Shown here in pieces: positions 9,986-22,443 of a DNA stretch of 64,000 nucleotides. Made by a program: the position numbers and the translations under genes. Position 1 is the stretch's first letter; each line of letters starts with the position of its first letter. This DNA is from Trichopria drosophilae (Eukaryota > Arthropoda > Insecta > Hymenoptera > Diapriidae): the NCBI GenBank assembly GCA_030407085.1, contig CM059583.1, positions 86,346,001 to 86,410,000 on the forward strand. The letters are read 5' to 3'. The notes beneath the pieces were generated by a model. That model was not told the DNA's origin. It made no database searches and saw nothing but the letters and a program-made list of their open reading frames with translations.

Positions 9986-12890
9986 TGACCAAAAATATTG
10001 TTATTAGGAGAGAATCGGGATGAGGAAAACGCGAGAGGAAAAAACTAACAACTAACTACAAGTACGAAATCTGAAACCAGCCTGTGTCGATTGCTTGAGA
10101 TCCAAAAGAAGATGTGGGGATGAGAAGTTGCATATCGATAAGCCTCCTGCAGACACTTTGAATTTTTAGGATATATCTGTCGTGCAAGATGCTAAATTGC
10201 GCGCGATGTCGAAAATTTTTAAACAAAACGATATAGTTAGTATTTAAAGAAATATCTCGTTCACCTCGACCCTGATGAAAAATATTCTGTTTTATGAAAA
10301 TTACACTAATATTTTTGTAAGCTTCCTTTCGTAAAGAAGTCCATTATTGTGTTATTAGACGATTTTCTCCTAAGATCGCCGATGATAATCAACTTTTACA
10401 GTCGTTGTCTTTATACAAACTATCATTTGTATGGTACATCCACGAATGCTTGCACCGTGTATCCATGACAGAATTGAAATTTTGTTCGACAGTTCTCGAT
10501 ACTCATCCATTCACTACGTGTTGTCAACATCGACTGATTATGCCAATAAGTGCTGAAGTTGAAACGATTCTTTAATAAGGTTAATCAAATCTTTAAAGAA
10601 TCGTTCAAACATACAATTAAAATCAATCAATATCGTCAATATTATACACAAAATAGTAGATTGCAATCATTGGGTGCTGAAATAATCAAAGTCGTCATAA
10701 TTATCTTTCGTCATTCAATTAAAAGATCTATTTTCATAGTTTGAATTTTACAAAAAATTGAATTCGTCAATGAAATAATAGTTAATTACTACACACGTAC
10801 CAAACATCCTCGAAGTCAATGATCGCAAATATAAAAAATAAGAGTCAGAAAGAATAAAAATGCTATCGAGTTGTTGGTAAGTCTGTAGAGTCAAATACAA
10901 GAAAAATTGTCATTTCGTCAACGAAATAAATTACGCGGATCAATAAATTAAATACAAAAATGACGCGAACACACATTCAGTGCTCACACATATACTCACG
11001 CACACATTCATAAATTAACAGATATTAATACATATACGTTGGCATCATCATAGAACAATAATCATATACACAATAATTTTTATCATTAAAACGACGGAAG
11101 AGAAAGTCCATTTTCCATTTTCTTCTGGTTCCAGTTCTCCATCCGTCTCGTAATTTTGGGAAGACTGCTGTCACCTGGTGAACCAATTCTTGATGTCGCA
11201 CTCCCTCGCGACACCGAAGGAGCGGACCAGCAGCCTCGTGTTAATTTATGACGGGACGAACGGAGTGCCGTCGTCAAATCGTGAGGTCTTCTTCGTCATC
11301 AATTGATCCTCGCCGCCTCCATGAATTGTTGAATGGTTGCTGGCTGTTGAATTGCGTGGGCCCACTTTTCGTCGTCGCAGCAGCCAGTACCTCCGGAAGA
11401 TCGTTTTGGTAGGCAGCGAGTCGTCCACGAGAAGGTGTCACGAAGAAGTCCAGAAAGGAAGAGTCCAGTGGAAGAAAGAGTGAGGGATACTTACCAGGTC
11501 TTATAATACCTCGGTAAGTATCCCTATGTCTAGTTATGTCGCCGAATTCCTCTTTTCCTAAGAATCGGGACGGGAACTGTCAAACATTTGAATGTCATTC
11601 GATAGACTTAAATTTGACAGCCCGCCCCTCATTTGAATTTGGAGCGCACGCGCCCCATTGCGGCGACACATGCAGCTCCAAGCTTGGAACTCGGCCCGTT
11701 GTTGCCCACTTTTCATGATGCTCGGCCAGGGCGCCGTTGCCCTTTTTCTGCGCATGTAGAGGCGCACCAGCGCTAGCGCCTTGTCATTGCGCGCGCATGT
11801 CTTCTGATGCGCGCTCGGATCCCACGTGGGCTTGGGATCCAAAATGGCCGACCGGCCGGAAAAAGCGCGCATCGCGTCCTCTGTAATTTATTGATTACGC
11901 GTGTCGATATAAATTGTAATGGTCCTCTTTCTCTCCGTCGCTCTCTCGTCCGCGCGGTCGAGTTAAACGGCTCGTTACAAAGTTAATATAAAGTCTTATA
12001 CACTTGAGATACGTAAAAACCGACCTTTTTTCTCAGTGGCGGCGGTGGCGTGGTCCGCGGCTTCGCAAGCAGACCACCGCATGCCCATTTCCCGCCGTTT
12101 TAAAATACTTACCTTCAATACCACATACTTAGAGATGTGGTAACTTTTTTTGTTTATTAAAATTTAGTATGATTTAAATGAGTATTTGTTGAATTAATAC
12201 TTTTGAAGATGCAAAAGATCTAAACTATCTCATTTTTTTCTTTATTGGTAAGCATGTTACAAATTGTTTGGATAGAATACGTTAACATGCAGACGTATAC
12301 ACAAATCCACTTGAAAGTCACGACTGTGGGATAAATTAAATGTTTATTTAAAGATACTTTAAAATTCTTAATATAATGGGTAAGATGTAAGGGAATAAAT
12401 GAATCGAACACTATAGTACAATCGTTTCTATAAAAATAGTGTATTGGAAATGATTACATGTATTGGTTTGCTTTTAAACAAAGTCACGTTTTGTTTCAGT
12501 TATTAAAATGTCCATATCAAACGCAACTAATTCGTTTATAACAATATTCAAATAAAAATAAAATGACTCGGAGAGTCTAGTTTTAATGTTAACACTTAAA
12601 CTGTCTCAAATGTCGTATATAATGTTCCGAATTCGTAATTTGCTCGGTAAACTTTGAAAGCTCATTGCGTATAAGCGTTGCTGAATTTCGTCAACAATTA
12701 CATTTTTTCACTTGTTCACTTCATCACGTACTTCACTCAATCGAAATAAACGCCATTAATGCAAGGAATTACGATTTTTAACATGTCATATGTTGATTTT
12801 TGCATCATAATGGACGGAATATAATATCTCTCGTCTTTTATTTTCACTGCACTGGATGTGGACGTTGCGAAATCAGATTTGATTTTCCTC
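9986..12890. other. no gene recognised
   Basis: Contains a GC-richer part (11080-12080) with several short minus-strand frames (11086-11277, 11246-11428, 11558-11872) that resemble nothing I know. A strong hairpin at 11484-11525 is listed separately. The remainder is AT-rich. Confidence 0.4.
11484..11525. repeat. perfect 13-bp inverted repeat (hairpin)
   Basis: AGGGATACTTACC and its exact inverse GGTAAGTATCCCT flank a 16-17 base loop that itself contains AGGT...ACCT. The stem carries GGTAAGTAT, a perfect splice-donor consensus, on both strands. It could be an element terminus pair or an abutting pair of splice sites; nothing adjacent decides. Confidence 0.6.
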
Positions 12891-12894
12891 CCTC

Positions 12895-13416
12895 CTACCT
12901 TTTCCTCGTATCGCCGTCCTGTACAATCTTGTCGAAAACAATTGCTTTTTTATTATGACAGGTAGTAAAGAGAATTTTGAATTCTTTGAACTCTCTTTTC
13001 ATCTCGGAGCGTTGATTTCGAAAACGTATTTTCGAGAAAATAATCTCCGATGCTTTCTGCGTTATCTGCAAACTGTTTCCAGCTAGTCGGGCCAATGATG
13101 AATCCGTTATTAGCATTATGACTGTTCAGCAATTTCACTATTGGCACAAATTTCCCCTTATGATTTGCCGCCAATTCCAGGTATATCGCATTACCAGCAG
13201 ACTTATTCAACGGCTACATTTCTCCCGGAAGCAATGCAGTATTTTGAGGGAATTCGAACATCCCAACCGGTGATGCGAAGATTTTTTCTTGTCACTATAC
13301 AATGAACTGTCGAAAATCTTTACAATTTCTTCATTCAAAAATTCATCCGTGATAATCTGAGCATCGTGAAGGAACTCTCCTGGAATATTTTCAATGCTCT
13401 CCATCTTACTAAACAT
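12895..13416 (-). pseudogene. unrecognised broken minus-strand reading frame
   Basis: Three overlapping minus-strand frames (13416-13207, 13210-12953, 13116-12895) have protein-like composition and appear to continue one another. The first begins MFSKMESIENIPGEFLHDA. The second contains AIYLELAANHKGKFVPIVK and then GFIIGPTSWKQFADNAESI. The two lie in different phases, so a frameshift near 13210-13290 is implied. I do not recognise the family. It resembles neither RT, integrase nor transposase, and a relic of a viral or Polinton accessory gene is possible. Confidence 0.35.
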
Positions 13417-13784
13417 TTGCTTTACCGACTAACTTGCACTCCATTCTCTGATATGTCTTTACTAAATCATAACAGTTGTACGACTGAAAAATGTGAGCTG
13501 AGGAAGTAGTATCTGCATTGAATCAAAGTGATGGCGGGAAGGGGGCTGGGGATGAATCGTAAATGCTATTTAAAAGTTTTTTTTTTTGGTAAATGTAGGT
13601 TATCTTACCAGGCAGGATTGCTAGATGAATTGTGAGGAGGACGTGTAAGGTACATGTCAAATGGACATTGAGCGATTTAGAGATAAAATCTGGCATCTCT
13701 GTACTGATGAAATAATTTACGATTAACATGAGGATAAAGGATAAAGGAAGAGGAATTATTCTCCGCTTTATTGACATTGTAGCC

Positions 13785-13910
13785 TATTCGCGGGTCGGCT
13801 CTCGGGCGGATAGGTCGGACAGACAATCGAACCCATCAAAAGACAATACATAGACAAATACAAGGCAACACCCACCCAGAGCCAGTCCCCCCCCCCCCCC
13901 CCCCCCCCAT
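13785..13910 (-). mobile_element. SINE 3'-part, minus strand, ending at poly-C
   Basis: The segment from TTCGCGGGTCGGCTCTCGGG to CACCCACCCAGAGCCAGTCC is the reverse complement, with substitutions, of 15380-15475 in the SINE described below. A tract of about 20 C follows (13888-13908) where the SINE has GGGGGAC. The tRNA-like head is not visible beyond the poly-C. Confidence 0.65.
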
Positions 13911-14604
13911 TACTGCGCCCCGGTGAGCGACTTTGACCCTTCGGCATGGCATTTGCACGGGGTCTGGAAAAACTACGGAAAACTACTGTTAGTTATCTTT
14001 GCCGTACGGGCGAAATGCTCGTTTTTTTATTTCAACAGTCACCTTTCCAAGTGTGCATTCCCAATCAGGATGTTTTACTTGAAAGAGCGACTGCGAGTCG
14101 CGCCGACCACAGAGCAATTGCTGTCGGTAACGATTAACATCAACAGTATTAATTACGTCATACCTAGAGTGAAGGGAAACGTTCTTCTAGTATTCCTTGT
14201 ATGATATTTGCGAATTTATCTAATCAATTTTTATGGTTTTAATCAATACATAAACCCCGCCAAAAATCGTGGGAAATTTTTTATTTCAAATAAATATTTA
14301 GTTGTCAGATAAAAAAATGAGAGGGACGCATGAATATAACCATGGTCATAGAGTATGGCAAATATTAATGTGCATACGTTTGGTAAACATCACTATGAAA
14401 CGATTTATTTTTCTGTGGGAAGAAACGTCAAACATTTTTAAAGTAAGTATACTCATAAATTTATCTCGTACTAAACACGTTTGATCACTCATTAATAACT
14501 AATAACTAAAGACTTGTTGGTAGAGAAAGGGAGTATAAAACTGGGTGATTTTTCGTTTCTGAAATTATCAGATTTATATCGCAGATATTTTTAGTCCCCG
14601 CTAC

Positions 14605-15959
14605 TTAACCCCTTTAGTGTCAATGACGGCTATAGCCGCAAAAACGACAGTGGCCAAAAATATCGTGACGGCTATAGCCGCAACTAAAAACAAAGGTCTT
14701 AAAACTTATTGAATGTTCCTGAAATTTGCTACTCGGGGGTTGTCGGTGTCGCTGATTACGAATCTGACATCACATTTTCAAGATTCAAAATGGCCAATCC
14801 AATATGGCGGAATGATTTTTTCAAAATCGATCGGATTTGTTCGAAACTTGTTACTCGGGTGTTTTCGAGGTCGCTGATTGCGAATCTGACATCATATTTT
14901 CAACATTCAAAATGGTGGATCCAATATGGCGCAATGATTTTTTCAAAATCAATCGGATTTTGCTAATTGCCGAAGTCAAAAATTACCTACAAGAATTCTG
15001 AATTTTATGGAGAAATCTTTATTCTAGTAATTCTTTATTCTATTAGGAATAGAGCGGCGTGATGGTCGTGCGGACTAAGGCGTCAGTCTTAGTCCGCCCG
15101 AACTGAACGTCGCGAAGGTCCCGAATTCGAATCCCCGTCCGTGCAATTTTCTCTGCTTATGTCCAGTGTGGAATAACCGGGGAACCTTGCTGGGCGAAGG
15201 TGCGAATTTGGGACGGCTGCCGACCCCCGTCGGCAGTTATCGGTACCGTCAGCGTCTTATCCGCGGTCGGTACGTCGTGGGTCTTATCTCGGATAAAGAT
15301 GGGATAAGCCCCGCGTCGTACTCGCTATGGCACAGACCGCCGAATCTGCTGGTGGTACCGATATTGAGGTAGGGGGACTGGCTCTGGGTGGGTGTTGTGT
15401 GTGTATCTGCCTTGTTCTGTCATGTACTGTCTGCCTTTGTCCTGTACCTCTCCACCCGAGAGCGGACCCGCAAATAGACATATTCGTCAGTGACGCGGGG
15501 GAAAATTACCTGTCCTTTGTCCTTTTTTTGTCCATTAGCTGGTGAATTTACATTTTATGTTCTACAAAATGTCAATTCTCTTAATTGACGACCCCAGAAT
15601 GTGCCATCAGGAGGCTGTCATAGGTTTTACATTCTATTTTTATTTTTTTTTAATTTTTAAAAAATTTTTTTATTTATTTTTTTTATATACCGTACTTTAT
15701 ACATTTTTAAAATTAGATATCAGATTCGTTATCAGCGATCCCGGAATCCCCCGAGTAACAAGTTTCAAACAAATCCGATCGAGTTTGAAAAATTATTCCG
15801 CCGGATCGGCCATTACGAATTTTGAAAATGTGATGTCGGATTCGTAATCAGCGACTCCAATAACCCCCTAGTAACAAGTTTCATAAAAGTCCTTTAGATA
15901 TTTTTTCAACACACTTTTGTTCAAAACAGTGGAAATCGTTCCGACAGCCAAGGGGTTAA
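14605..15959. mobile_element. TTAA-flanked piggyBac-like non-autonomous element A
   Basis: Both boundaries read TTAA immediately followed inward by CCCCTT (left TTAACCCCTTTAGTGTC, right in reverse TTAACCCCTTGGCTGTC). TTAA target duplications with CCC-starting inverted ends are the signature of piggyBac-type transposition. The interior has no transposase. It contains two copies of the 121-bp dispersed repeat (about 14740-14960), a SINE (about 15050-15545), and another repeat copy (15720-15880). Just inside the left end, GACGGCTATAGCCGCAA occurs twice (14625 and 14668). Confidence 0.7.
15050..15545 (+). mobile_element. tRNA-derived SINE
   Basis: The head (15053-15145) looks tRNA-like: GCGGCGTGATGGTCGTGCGG resembles an A-box region, and AATTCGAATCC resembles a B-box. 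These would act as an internal RNA polymerase III promoter. A GC-rich unrelated body follows to about 15480, and a T-rich end about 15520-15540. A second, inverted 3' part lies at 13785-13910, showing that the body is a repeat and not a gene. It is inserted in TTAA element A, so it is younger than that element. The short frames across it (15166-15372, 15327-15545) are not considered coding. Confidence 0.65.
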
Positions 15960-17250
15960 TTAGTACTGCAAGAAAGTCGTATGAAGGCTTGGGCCATGAT
16001 TTTCGCCAATTTCAGAGGCATCTTATTACGGAAGATCAATAACAATATCGCGCACTTATTGCCGAAATTGATAAACGCTAAAACACGGGATCGTGATGAC
16101 AGACGATGTCATCAAATCCCGTGGACTAAGTAATAATCGGGACTTTGCGGATATTTTTCAGCATTGCGAAGAAGTTCGCGGCGATTGCATTTATTTTAAA
16201 AAGTTTTACAATAAAGTAATTTAGTAAATTAGTAATTTTTATTATTACTAATACTTTATTCTTAAAACATTATTGTTTTAAACTTATTAACACGTGAAAT
16301 CATGTGTCTTAAAAGTTTCTTATTTTTATATAATGCAAGGTCGCGTCCGTATAGCAGATTAAAACTGAAATATATAAAATTGATTGTTGAAGAGTAACCT
16401 TGTCGCTATAGTCATTTTAGATCAATACAATTGTAATGGTGGATATTTTAAAATTATTTTCCTTAATTGTCTTAAAAAATGTAATAATATTAATTTTAAA
16501 AACCTAACCGTGATTCTGGTTCGGGTGTAAAATATGTTCTCAAAAGTTTAGATCAATCGGTGTAAATACGTTTTTTTCGACTAATTCTTATATAATATCA
16601 GTAGTATTTTTACATATATTTATTTATTATTCAAAAAAATATCCGTGATTAAAAAAAAATTGAAAGAAAAACCCTAGACTTGAACCCTTAATCAAAAAAT
16701 AATTTGAATTTTATTAAGATTTATTATGGATTTTCAGAAATATATGAGTCGTTGTTCCAAGAACGGATGTCCGTTTCAACGGTTGACCTGGAATCCAAAG
16801 AGGAAACAGGTTTACTGGATGATTCCCGTTCCTAGGTCCATTAGAGAAGACGACCTTCACTATTGAATATTAGCTGATATTTGAAAAGAGAAATCCAAAT
16901 AACGGACATTTGCATATATGACAGCCGTAAATCAACGTATGTTGAACGAATAATTTTATGAAACCAGTACACGTTAAAAAAACATTTTTTATTGTATAAT
17001 TTTATTTTATACAGATACGAAAACAAGTGAGTTTCATGGTACTCAATCTCGACATCGTATGCAAAAGATCCAAAATTCGTTGGCCGGCATGTATAATAAG
17101 TATCATGATACTTGATGATACACACTTGTTCCCCTTACGTGTTATGTATGCAAATATTTAAAATGAAAAAAACTACTGCACTATTAAATTTTAAAAAATT
17201 ACACAACTTTCTTTCTGCTTTCATTCGAAAACGACTCCGTAATAAGCGGA
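15960..17250. other. AT-rich, no gene recognised
   Basis: A short plus-strand frame near 16735-16855 (MSRCSKNGCPFQRLTW...) may belong to the possible membrane-protein relic that follows, but it stops after about 40 codons. Nothing else is recognisable. Confidence 0.35.
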
Positions 17251-17254
17251 ACGA

Positions 17255-18502
17255 TTGATATCGACAATACTCCGGATAATTCCCGTTTTACGGAGACAAA
17301 ACAGCAGACATCGGAAGCATCGATCATTACAATTGAAGATAGTATATAATGACAGCTTTATGCTTCACGAGGATGACAATATCATTGTATTTCTTGAGGG
17401 AGAGCACAGTAACAATGTCTTCCAACACAGCTGTGGTATGTCCACGAATACGGATTATCATCTAATTACAAGTAATTATGTAATCGTTGTTAATCGTTCG
17501 TCACGAGATTATAATCGTTTTGGAGTTTCGGGTCGTAAAGTAATTTTCGAAATTCGCGAACCACCGGTGAATATAGAAAATATAGACCCGTTCACATTTT
17601 TTGAAAACACGATTGACGAATTGTACAATTTAATAACTTGATAACATTTTTTAACAACCGTGAATGACAATGCAGAAAGAACGAATGACAACAACAATAT
17701 CGATTTAATCGGGATATCTTTCGCTTCTACCAGTTTCATAAAATCAGCGGTGATATCATTTAGACCCATAAATAATTTGAAACAGAAGGACACATGGATT
17801 CTTATAAGTTCTGTAGTGTAAAGTGCAGAAATTTTCGTACTTGACGACACGTTTGAAATAGGCGTGCATCGAGTACGATTTCCTAACGGTAGCGATTGCA
17901 ATAACGGTCGTTTTATCGAGGAGACACTATTAAAGAGCAGGTCGACCGTAACGATTTTCAATAACGATAAATTATGTTTTCCATAGGCTCTTGTTGTAGG
18001 GGAGCATTATTTATAAAAAAATTCTATTCCAAATGCAGAGTTTAATCACACCTGGAAACGAATTAGAAACAATCATTTCCATTTACAATGTCCACGAGAA
18101 GTAATTTCTCAGGTGAACATTGAAATTCCAGAAACGGTTTGTTGGACGCCTCATTTTACGCAATTTCAAAATTATTATACCTCTAAAGAAATAAGTATCG
18201 TAATTCACAATGTGAATAATATAGGCAATCGTAGTGAACCTATTTTTGATGGTCATCGTCGCATCGGTAATGAGTCTGAACGTCTTATTAATTTGCTATA
18301 TCAATTCAAAGAAATTGATATAAATTCAACAAGCACGGCTGCAAAAAAAATTGCAGAAAAGCCGAAATTTGAAGGGAATGTGAATCAATCTCTGTGCTAC
18401 TGCATTGTCAATTTTACTTTATTTTTGACGCTGTATATAATTTTAATTTGTAAAACTTGCAAAGAAGGTATCGCGTATTCTAAAAGTACAGAAAAAGGAT
18501 GA
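17255..18502 (+). pseudogene. possible envelope/membrane-protein relic, unassigned
   Basis: Two plus-strand frames have protein-like composition. 17255-17641 (128 codons) contains HEDDNIIVFLEGEHSNN and ends FFENTIDELYNLIT. 18113-18502 (129 codons) contains IPETVCWTPHFTQFQNYY and SKEISIVIHNVNNIGN, and near its end a hydrophobic run of about 20 residues (CIVNFTLFLTLYIILIC) followed by a KTCK-type basic stop-transfer. About 450 bases with stops in all plus frames separate them. A C-terminal membrane anchor after a Cys- and Asn-containing ectodomain fits an envelope-like protein of an LTR element or an endogenous virus, but I do not recognise the family. A host membrane protein relic is equally possible. 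Confidence 0.3.
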
Positions 18503-18840
18503 ATTTTTAAAACTTTTCCTCCATTTGGGAACCGCCATTTTGCATTTAAAAAATATGAAATCAAATTCGTGTTCAATGGCCTCGAAAACCGCCAAATCAG
18601 AAGTTGCAGGAAAATCTGATAAATGTTTGTAAATCCGTACACTATATTGGACCCTTCAACTTGAATTTAAAAAATTGATATCAAATTCGTACTCAGCGCC
18701 CACAGAAACCCCCGAGTAACATATTTCAAGAAAATTCGAGTAATATTTGAAAGTTTGTCCGCCATATTGGATCCGCCATTTTGAATTTCGTATTTCTGTC
18801 ATCAGAATCGTAATCAACGACCCTGAAAACCGTTATGCTA
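18500..18840. repeat. three diverged copies of the 121-bp dispersed repeat
   Basis: Successive copies of the pattern 'GCCATTTTGAATTT...AAATTCGT.ATCAGCG...ACCCCCGAGTAAC' lie directly downstream of the preceding frame. Unlike elements A-C, no TTAA-CCC end is visible here. Confidence 0.6.
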
Positions 18841-19550
18841 CATATTAGAATCCATAAGCTGTTTTGTTTTTAAATCATTTATGTAATAGTAAAAATCTTT
18901 CTCAATTAAAAAATTTAATTTATTTATTTATGACGTCAAATTTAAACACATACAAAATGCTATAGCTATTAAAACAAGCATAAGAAAAATTAGCAGCATA
19001 TTACACATGATTCTTGATGTGCTAATGAAAAAAAGTGGTTTTTCAATCCATTGGCGCAACGATGGAACATTATTTGCACTAACGTTTCTCTGTTTCAAAG
19101 CAATGCGCACACTTTTATCAAAGTGAGTTCTTTTTCTTATATAATTCTGAATAAAACGTATGAAGTCGAAGAAGCATATTTAAAAGGTTATTTTTTTAAT
19201 GATGGATTCAATAAATAAAATATAATTTTTCAAAAACGCAGGTACACTAGGTTCTTGGCGTTTTTTTGTATTTTCACAATAGGCACATACCTCGATTAGG
19301 CGATTGGATATATGGGGCATTCCGCGTCAAGTGATACCACCCCGAAATACGGCGCGCTCGGAGAGGAGTTTTCTATTTATATCTTTTCTTTTATAGCAGA
19401 TATAAAAATGTTTGATCATCGATTCTTTAAACTTTTTTAAGAATATAAATTCGCGAAAAAAAATTATGATACAACAAGCACCATTTGTCAGGTTGTATAT
19501 ATTTGTATATAAAAATGCCATATTAAACGTGATACTCTCTTAACTTATTA
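18841..19550. other. no gene recognised
   Basis: AT-rich. GGATATATGGGGCATTCCGCG (about 19306-19326) resembles the outer end of the foldback at 46812, but no partner arm was found. Confidence 0.4.
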
Positions 19551-19552
19551 AC

Positions 19553-20480
19553 ATGATGTCCGTATGTGTAACATGCAAACTTGAAATTGATGAAGACCAG
19601 CAAGTTTGCTTACAAACAGCTTACATCTGTAAGTTAACATTTCACAAAGATTGTTTGCCAGATCGAAGTACTTTCGCTACTAATGGTACGTTTGTCTGTT
19701 GCGTTACAAGTTTAACTAAGGGCAAAAAACTTGCAGGTGAACCCATTTTAGCCACACCTCGCTTACTACGATCAGGTAGTCAAGCATCCCTCGATTCTGA
19801 AATTAGCGACTCAATTTCTGCGACACCTTCTTGGTTGAAGGCTTATGTGGATAAACAAGAGCAACATAACAAAATAACCAATAGCAAACTGGATAAACTC
19901 CTTAATATGCAAGATGAAGTGGATTAGTGTATAATAGGACTGTTAAATTTTTAAACGATCACAATTGGTTTGATGCCCTACAGTCAGGCTTTCGTAAGGG
20001 GTATATCACTCAAATTGCACTCCTTAATGTCACAGACTATTGTCGCCAAGCAATAGACAATCGAATGATTGTGATTATTATTTTATTCGATTTCAGCAAG
20101 GCATTCGATCTTGTCGACCATGAACTTCTTCTTCGGAAAATGAAATTGGCGAACTTTTCTCCTTTGGTGCTTGCGTGGTTTGCTTCATTCTTAACTGGAA
20201 GAACCCAAGCTATACTAAACAGTAATGGTGAGTTGTCATCGTGGAGGTCCACTAATGAACGAGCACCACAAGGGTCTATTCTTAGAATAGAATTGAGTCT
20301 ACCGAAATTTGTTATATCCGCATTCCGCAACGTATAAGTTGCTTGTTCTGTTACATGCTGTAATATACTTATTTATACGAAATGTATATTACTAAATCTT
20401 TGTATTATCTATGTATATACTTAGTTGGTTGGACAGAGAGGTGACCTCCTCAAGCCAAATTGAATAAAAAATAAATAAAT
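19553..20480 (+). pseudogene. internally deleted non-LTR retrotransposon
   Basis: The first frame (19553-19927) is an ORF1 start: a Cys/His finger (CVTC...LTFHKDCLPD...FVCC), the ATPRLLRSGS motif and a coiled-coil beginning. These match ORF1 of the full-length copy at 55091. It then jumps, within one codon of its stop, to a reverse-transcriptase frame (19927-20337) with LQSGFRKGYITQIALL, DFSKAFDLVDHELLL and RAPQGSIL, matching ORF2 residues about 570-680. The endonuclease, the catalytic FADD box and the C-terminus are absent. The 3' end keeps a GAGGTGACCTC hairpin (about 20437) followed by AATAAAAAATAAATAAAT. This is a dead copy with two internal deletions. Confidence 0.8.
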
Positions 20481-20499
20481 TAAAAATACCTCTGTAGCA

Positions 20500-21270
20500 T
20501 ATTTTTACAAACATCTGTGTTAGCGAGCACACCCACACATGTTGCGTGATTTCTCAGTAAGTTCAAAGCGGCTGTCGGGATTGATCACGCTTGATCCGAC
20601 TCTACCAACCAACCGGTAGGGGCAGCTTTTTGGAATACGCAGTCTCCTATCGCATAAAGTTGTGGCTCCTGCCATTTCCTAGATCGGCCGCTTCCGGTCA
20701 GTCTGTTCCGTCTTTCGAAAAGTATCGGCACGCACAATTGTGCGCGAAACGAAACAAGAATCCTTGGGTACCACAAGGCTCGTAGAACTTTGGTTCACTC
20801 CTTGGTACTGTTTGTTCACCTGATTCGATTCGAGAATTTTGTTGGATACGTGTGGTGCGTTTTGTTGTGTCTAGTCCATGTACATGTCTCGGAGACCTCT
20901 CTTATATTCCGTCGAGTACGCAGTGGCATCGTTAAAAATGTTGCATTGCGAGTATTTTCTTCGACGATATTAGACAACAAATTGACTAAAAACTATCATA
21001 ACATATATTGTTATGTTAGCTTTAACTATTACTGCTGGTAGCAGTACAGTAAGTTTTACTGTCATCGTCGCCGATATAATATTCATACATAACACCGTAC
21101 TGCTCCACAGACCTCAGAAACATCTCTTCCACTCCTTCAATTTCTATAACATCGCCATTACCATTATGATCTTATATGATATCCTGCTTCACAATGCTCC
21201 GTAAACGAAGCATCAAACTCTGTCGTATTTTTCGAGAAACTTTCGGGAATAATTACTGCATGCTTGACCA
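20500..21270. other. no gene recognised
   Basis: GC-richer near 20560-20780. The short frames on both strands look like chance, and no element ends were found. Confidence 0.4.
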
Positions 21271-21275
21271 ATTTT

Positions 21276-21545
21276 TTATTTCACTGGTACGTCTATGACT
21301 TTGTTCGTATACTTTCCGAATAAACTAATAATACCAAGAAAAGCTGTGAATCCTCTTTTTAGCCAGGAACCATCGCCCGAAGAAGTAAGCCTATCTTCGG
21401 GTAATCCTTTTTCTTGATTCTTTTCTTGCTCTTCTGTGACAGCTTTTTTAAAAACTGTTTCAGTAATGGCCTTTATTGCAATATAAATATGCTTTAAGCA
21501 TTCGCAATAGCCAGTTAAACTTAATGTACTCGCTGAGATATCCAT
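21276..21545 (-). pseudogene. Mutator-like transposase-domain fragment
   Basis: An 89-codon minus-strand frame reads IYIAIKAITETVFKKAVTEE, a charged linker, then GDGSWLKRGFTAFLGIISLF and KYTNKVIDVPVK before a stop. The pattern 'E..xxG(D)GSW.KRGF.S..G...LIG..T.KVID' is how the catalytic domain of the Mutator-like proteins common in insect genomes begins; the Asp of DGSW would be the first catalytic acid. The frame stops at 'VPVK', where the family normally continues with a Cys-rich segment, so this is a fragment. Flanks give no termini. Confidence 0.5.
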
Positions 21546-22443
21546 CAGTCCACAAAAATGTAATAAGCCATAAAAAGCAACTCCTATAAATCGAATTGCA
21601 TAAACTATACTTATTTAATAACCATTTTTTATTTTTGGAGATGAAGGGACTAGTTCACTCTTCTCATAATCACAGATGATTTCTAATTGAAAACCTAAAC
21701 CTTTTAAGTCACTTTTCCCGAACTTTCACTACAGTTTACTCAAGCAACTCTTTGCTGCAATAAAACAAATACAGACCAGTAAAAGATTACATAAGCCGGA
21801 GATTGGAGATCGTCGTTTTTTCATTTTTTTCAGCAGGAGAACTGGTTTTTTACTAGACACTCCCCTCAAACTACAGAGAAGAGAATATTTTTAAAAATTA
21901 AGGGGAAAGCGAACAATAAGGGTGGCTCGAGAGGACGGATTTATCGCTTGGCGTGCTACCCTCTCCTCTCGTGAATACCTTGGTCGTGCGGACCTTTAGG
22001 ACTAATTCTATATTATTTCAAAAAGTATTTTCTAGCAATTGAAGGGAAAAAAAATTTTCGAATTTTTGAAAATTGTTTGGAGGAACCTAACCTTAAACAA
22101 TTTTAACATCTCCAGAGGCTGATTGGTTGATTGATAACATTTATTTATGCACTGGTCCGACAAATCATGTGCAAAAGAATACCAGTACATTAAGTACAAT
22201 ACACCATAAAAGTTTTTACAATAATACAAAATTAATGATAAAAATACAAATATAAAAGATATACCACCATACAAAAATACACACTTATCCGCTAATTTAC
22301 AAAATCATTAACCTACACTTACTTATCTAGTTCTCTCTCTACATGGTAGAATTAACATTTTTAAATAATGGACTTTTTACATTAAAAACGCGACGCCATT
22401 ATCTAATCATAGTTATTGCATGTATAACAGCATAAATAGACCA
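21546..22443. other. no gene recognised
   Basis: AT-rich. A minus-strand frame at 22032-22274 is hydrophobic and aromatic, but matches nothing I know. Confidence 0.4.

Noticed and set aside
15053..15145. Functional tRNA gene
   Set aside because: The stems do not close into a proper cloverleaf by eye, and the head continues into a repeated GC-rich body with a second copy nearby. A SINE fits better.
17509..17961. 150-codon minus-strand ORF
   Set aside because: It overlaps the more protein-like plus-strand frame at 17255-17641 and shows no motif of its own. Probably a chance antisense frame, although some hydrophobic runs made it worth a look.
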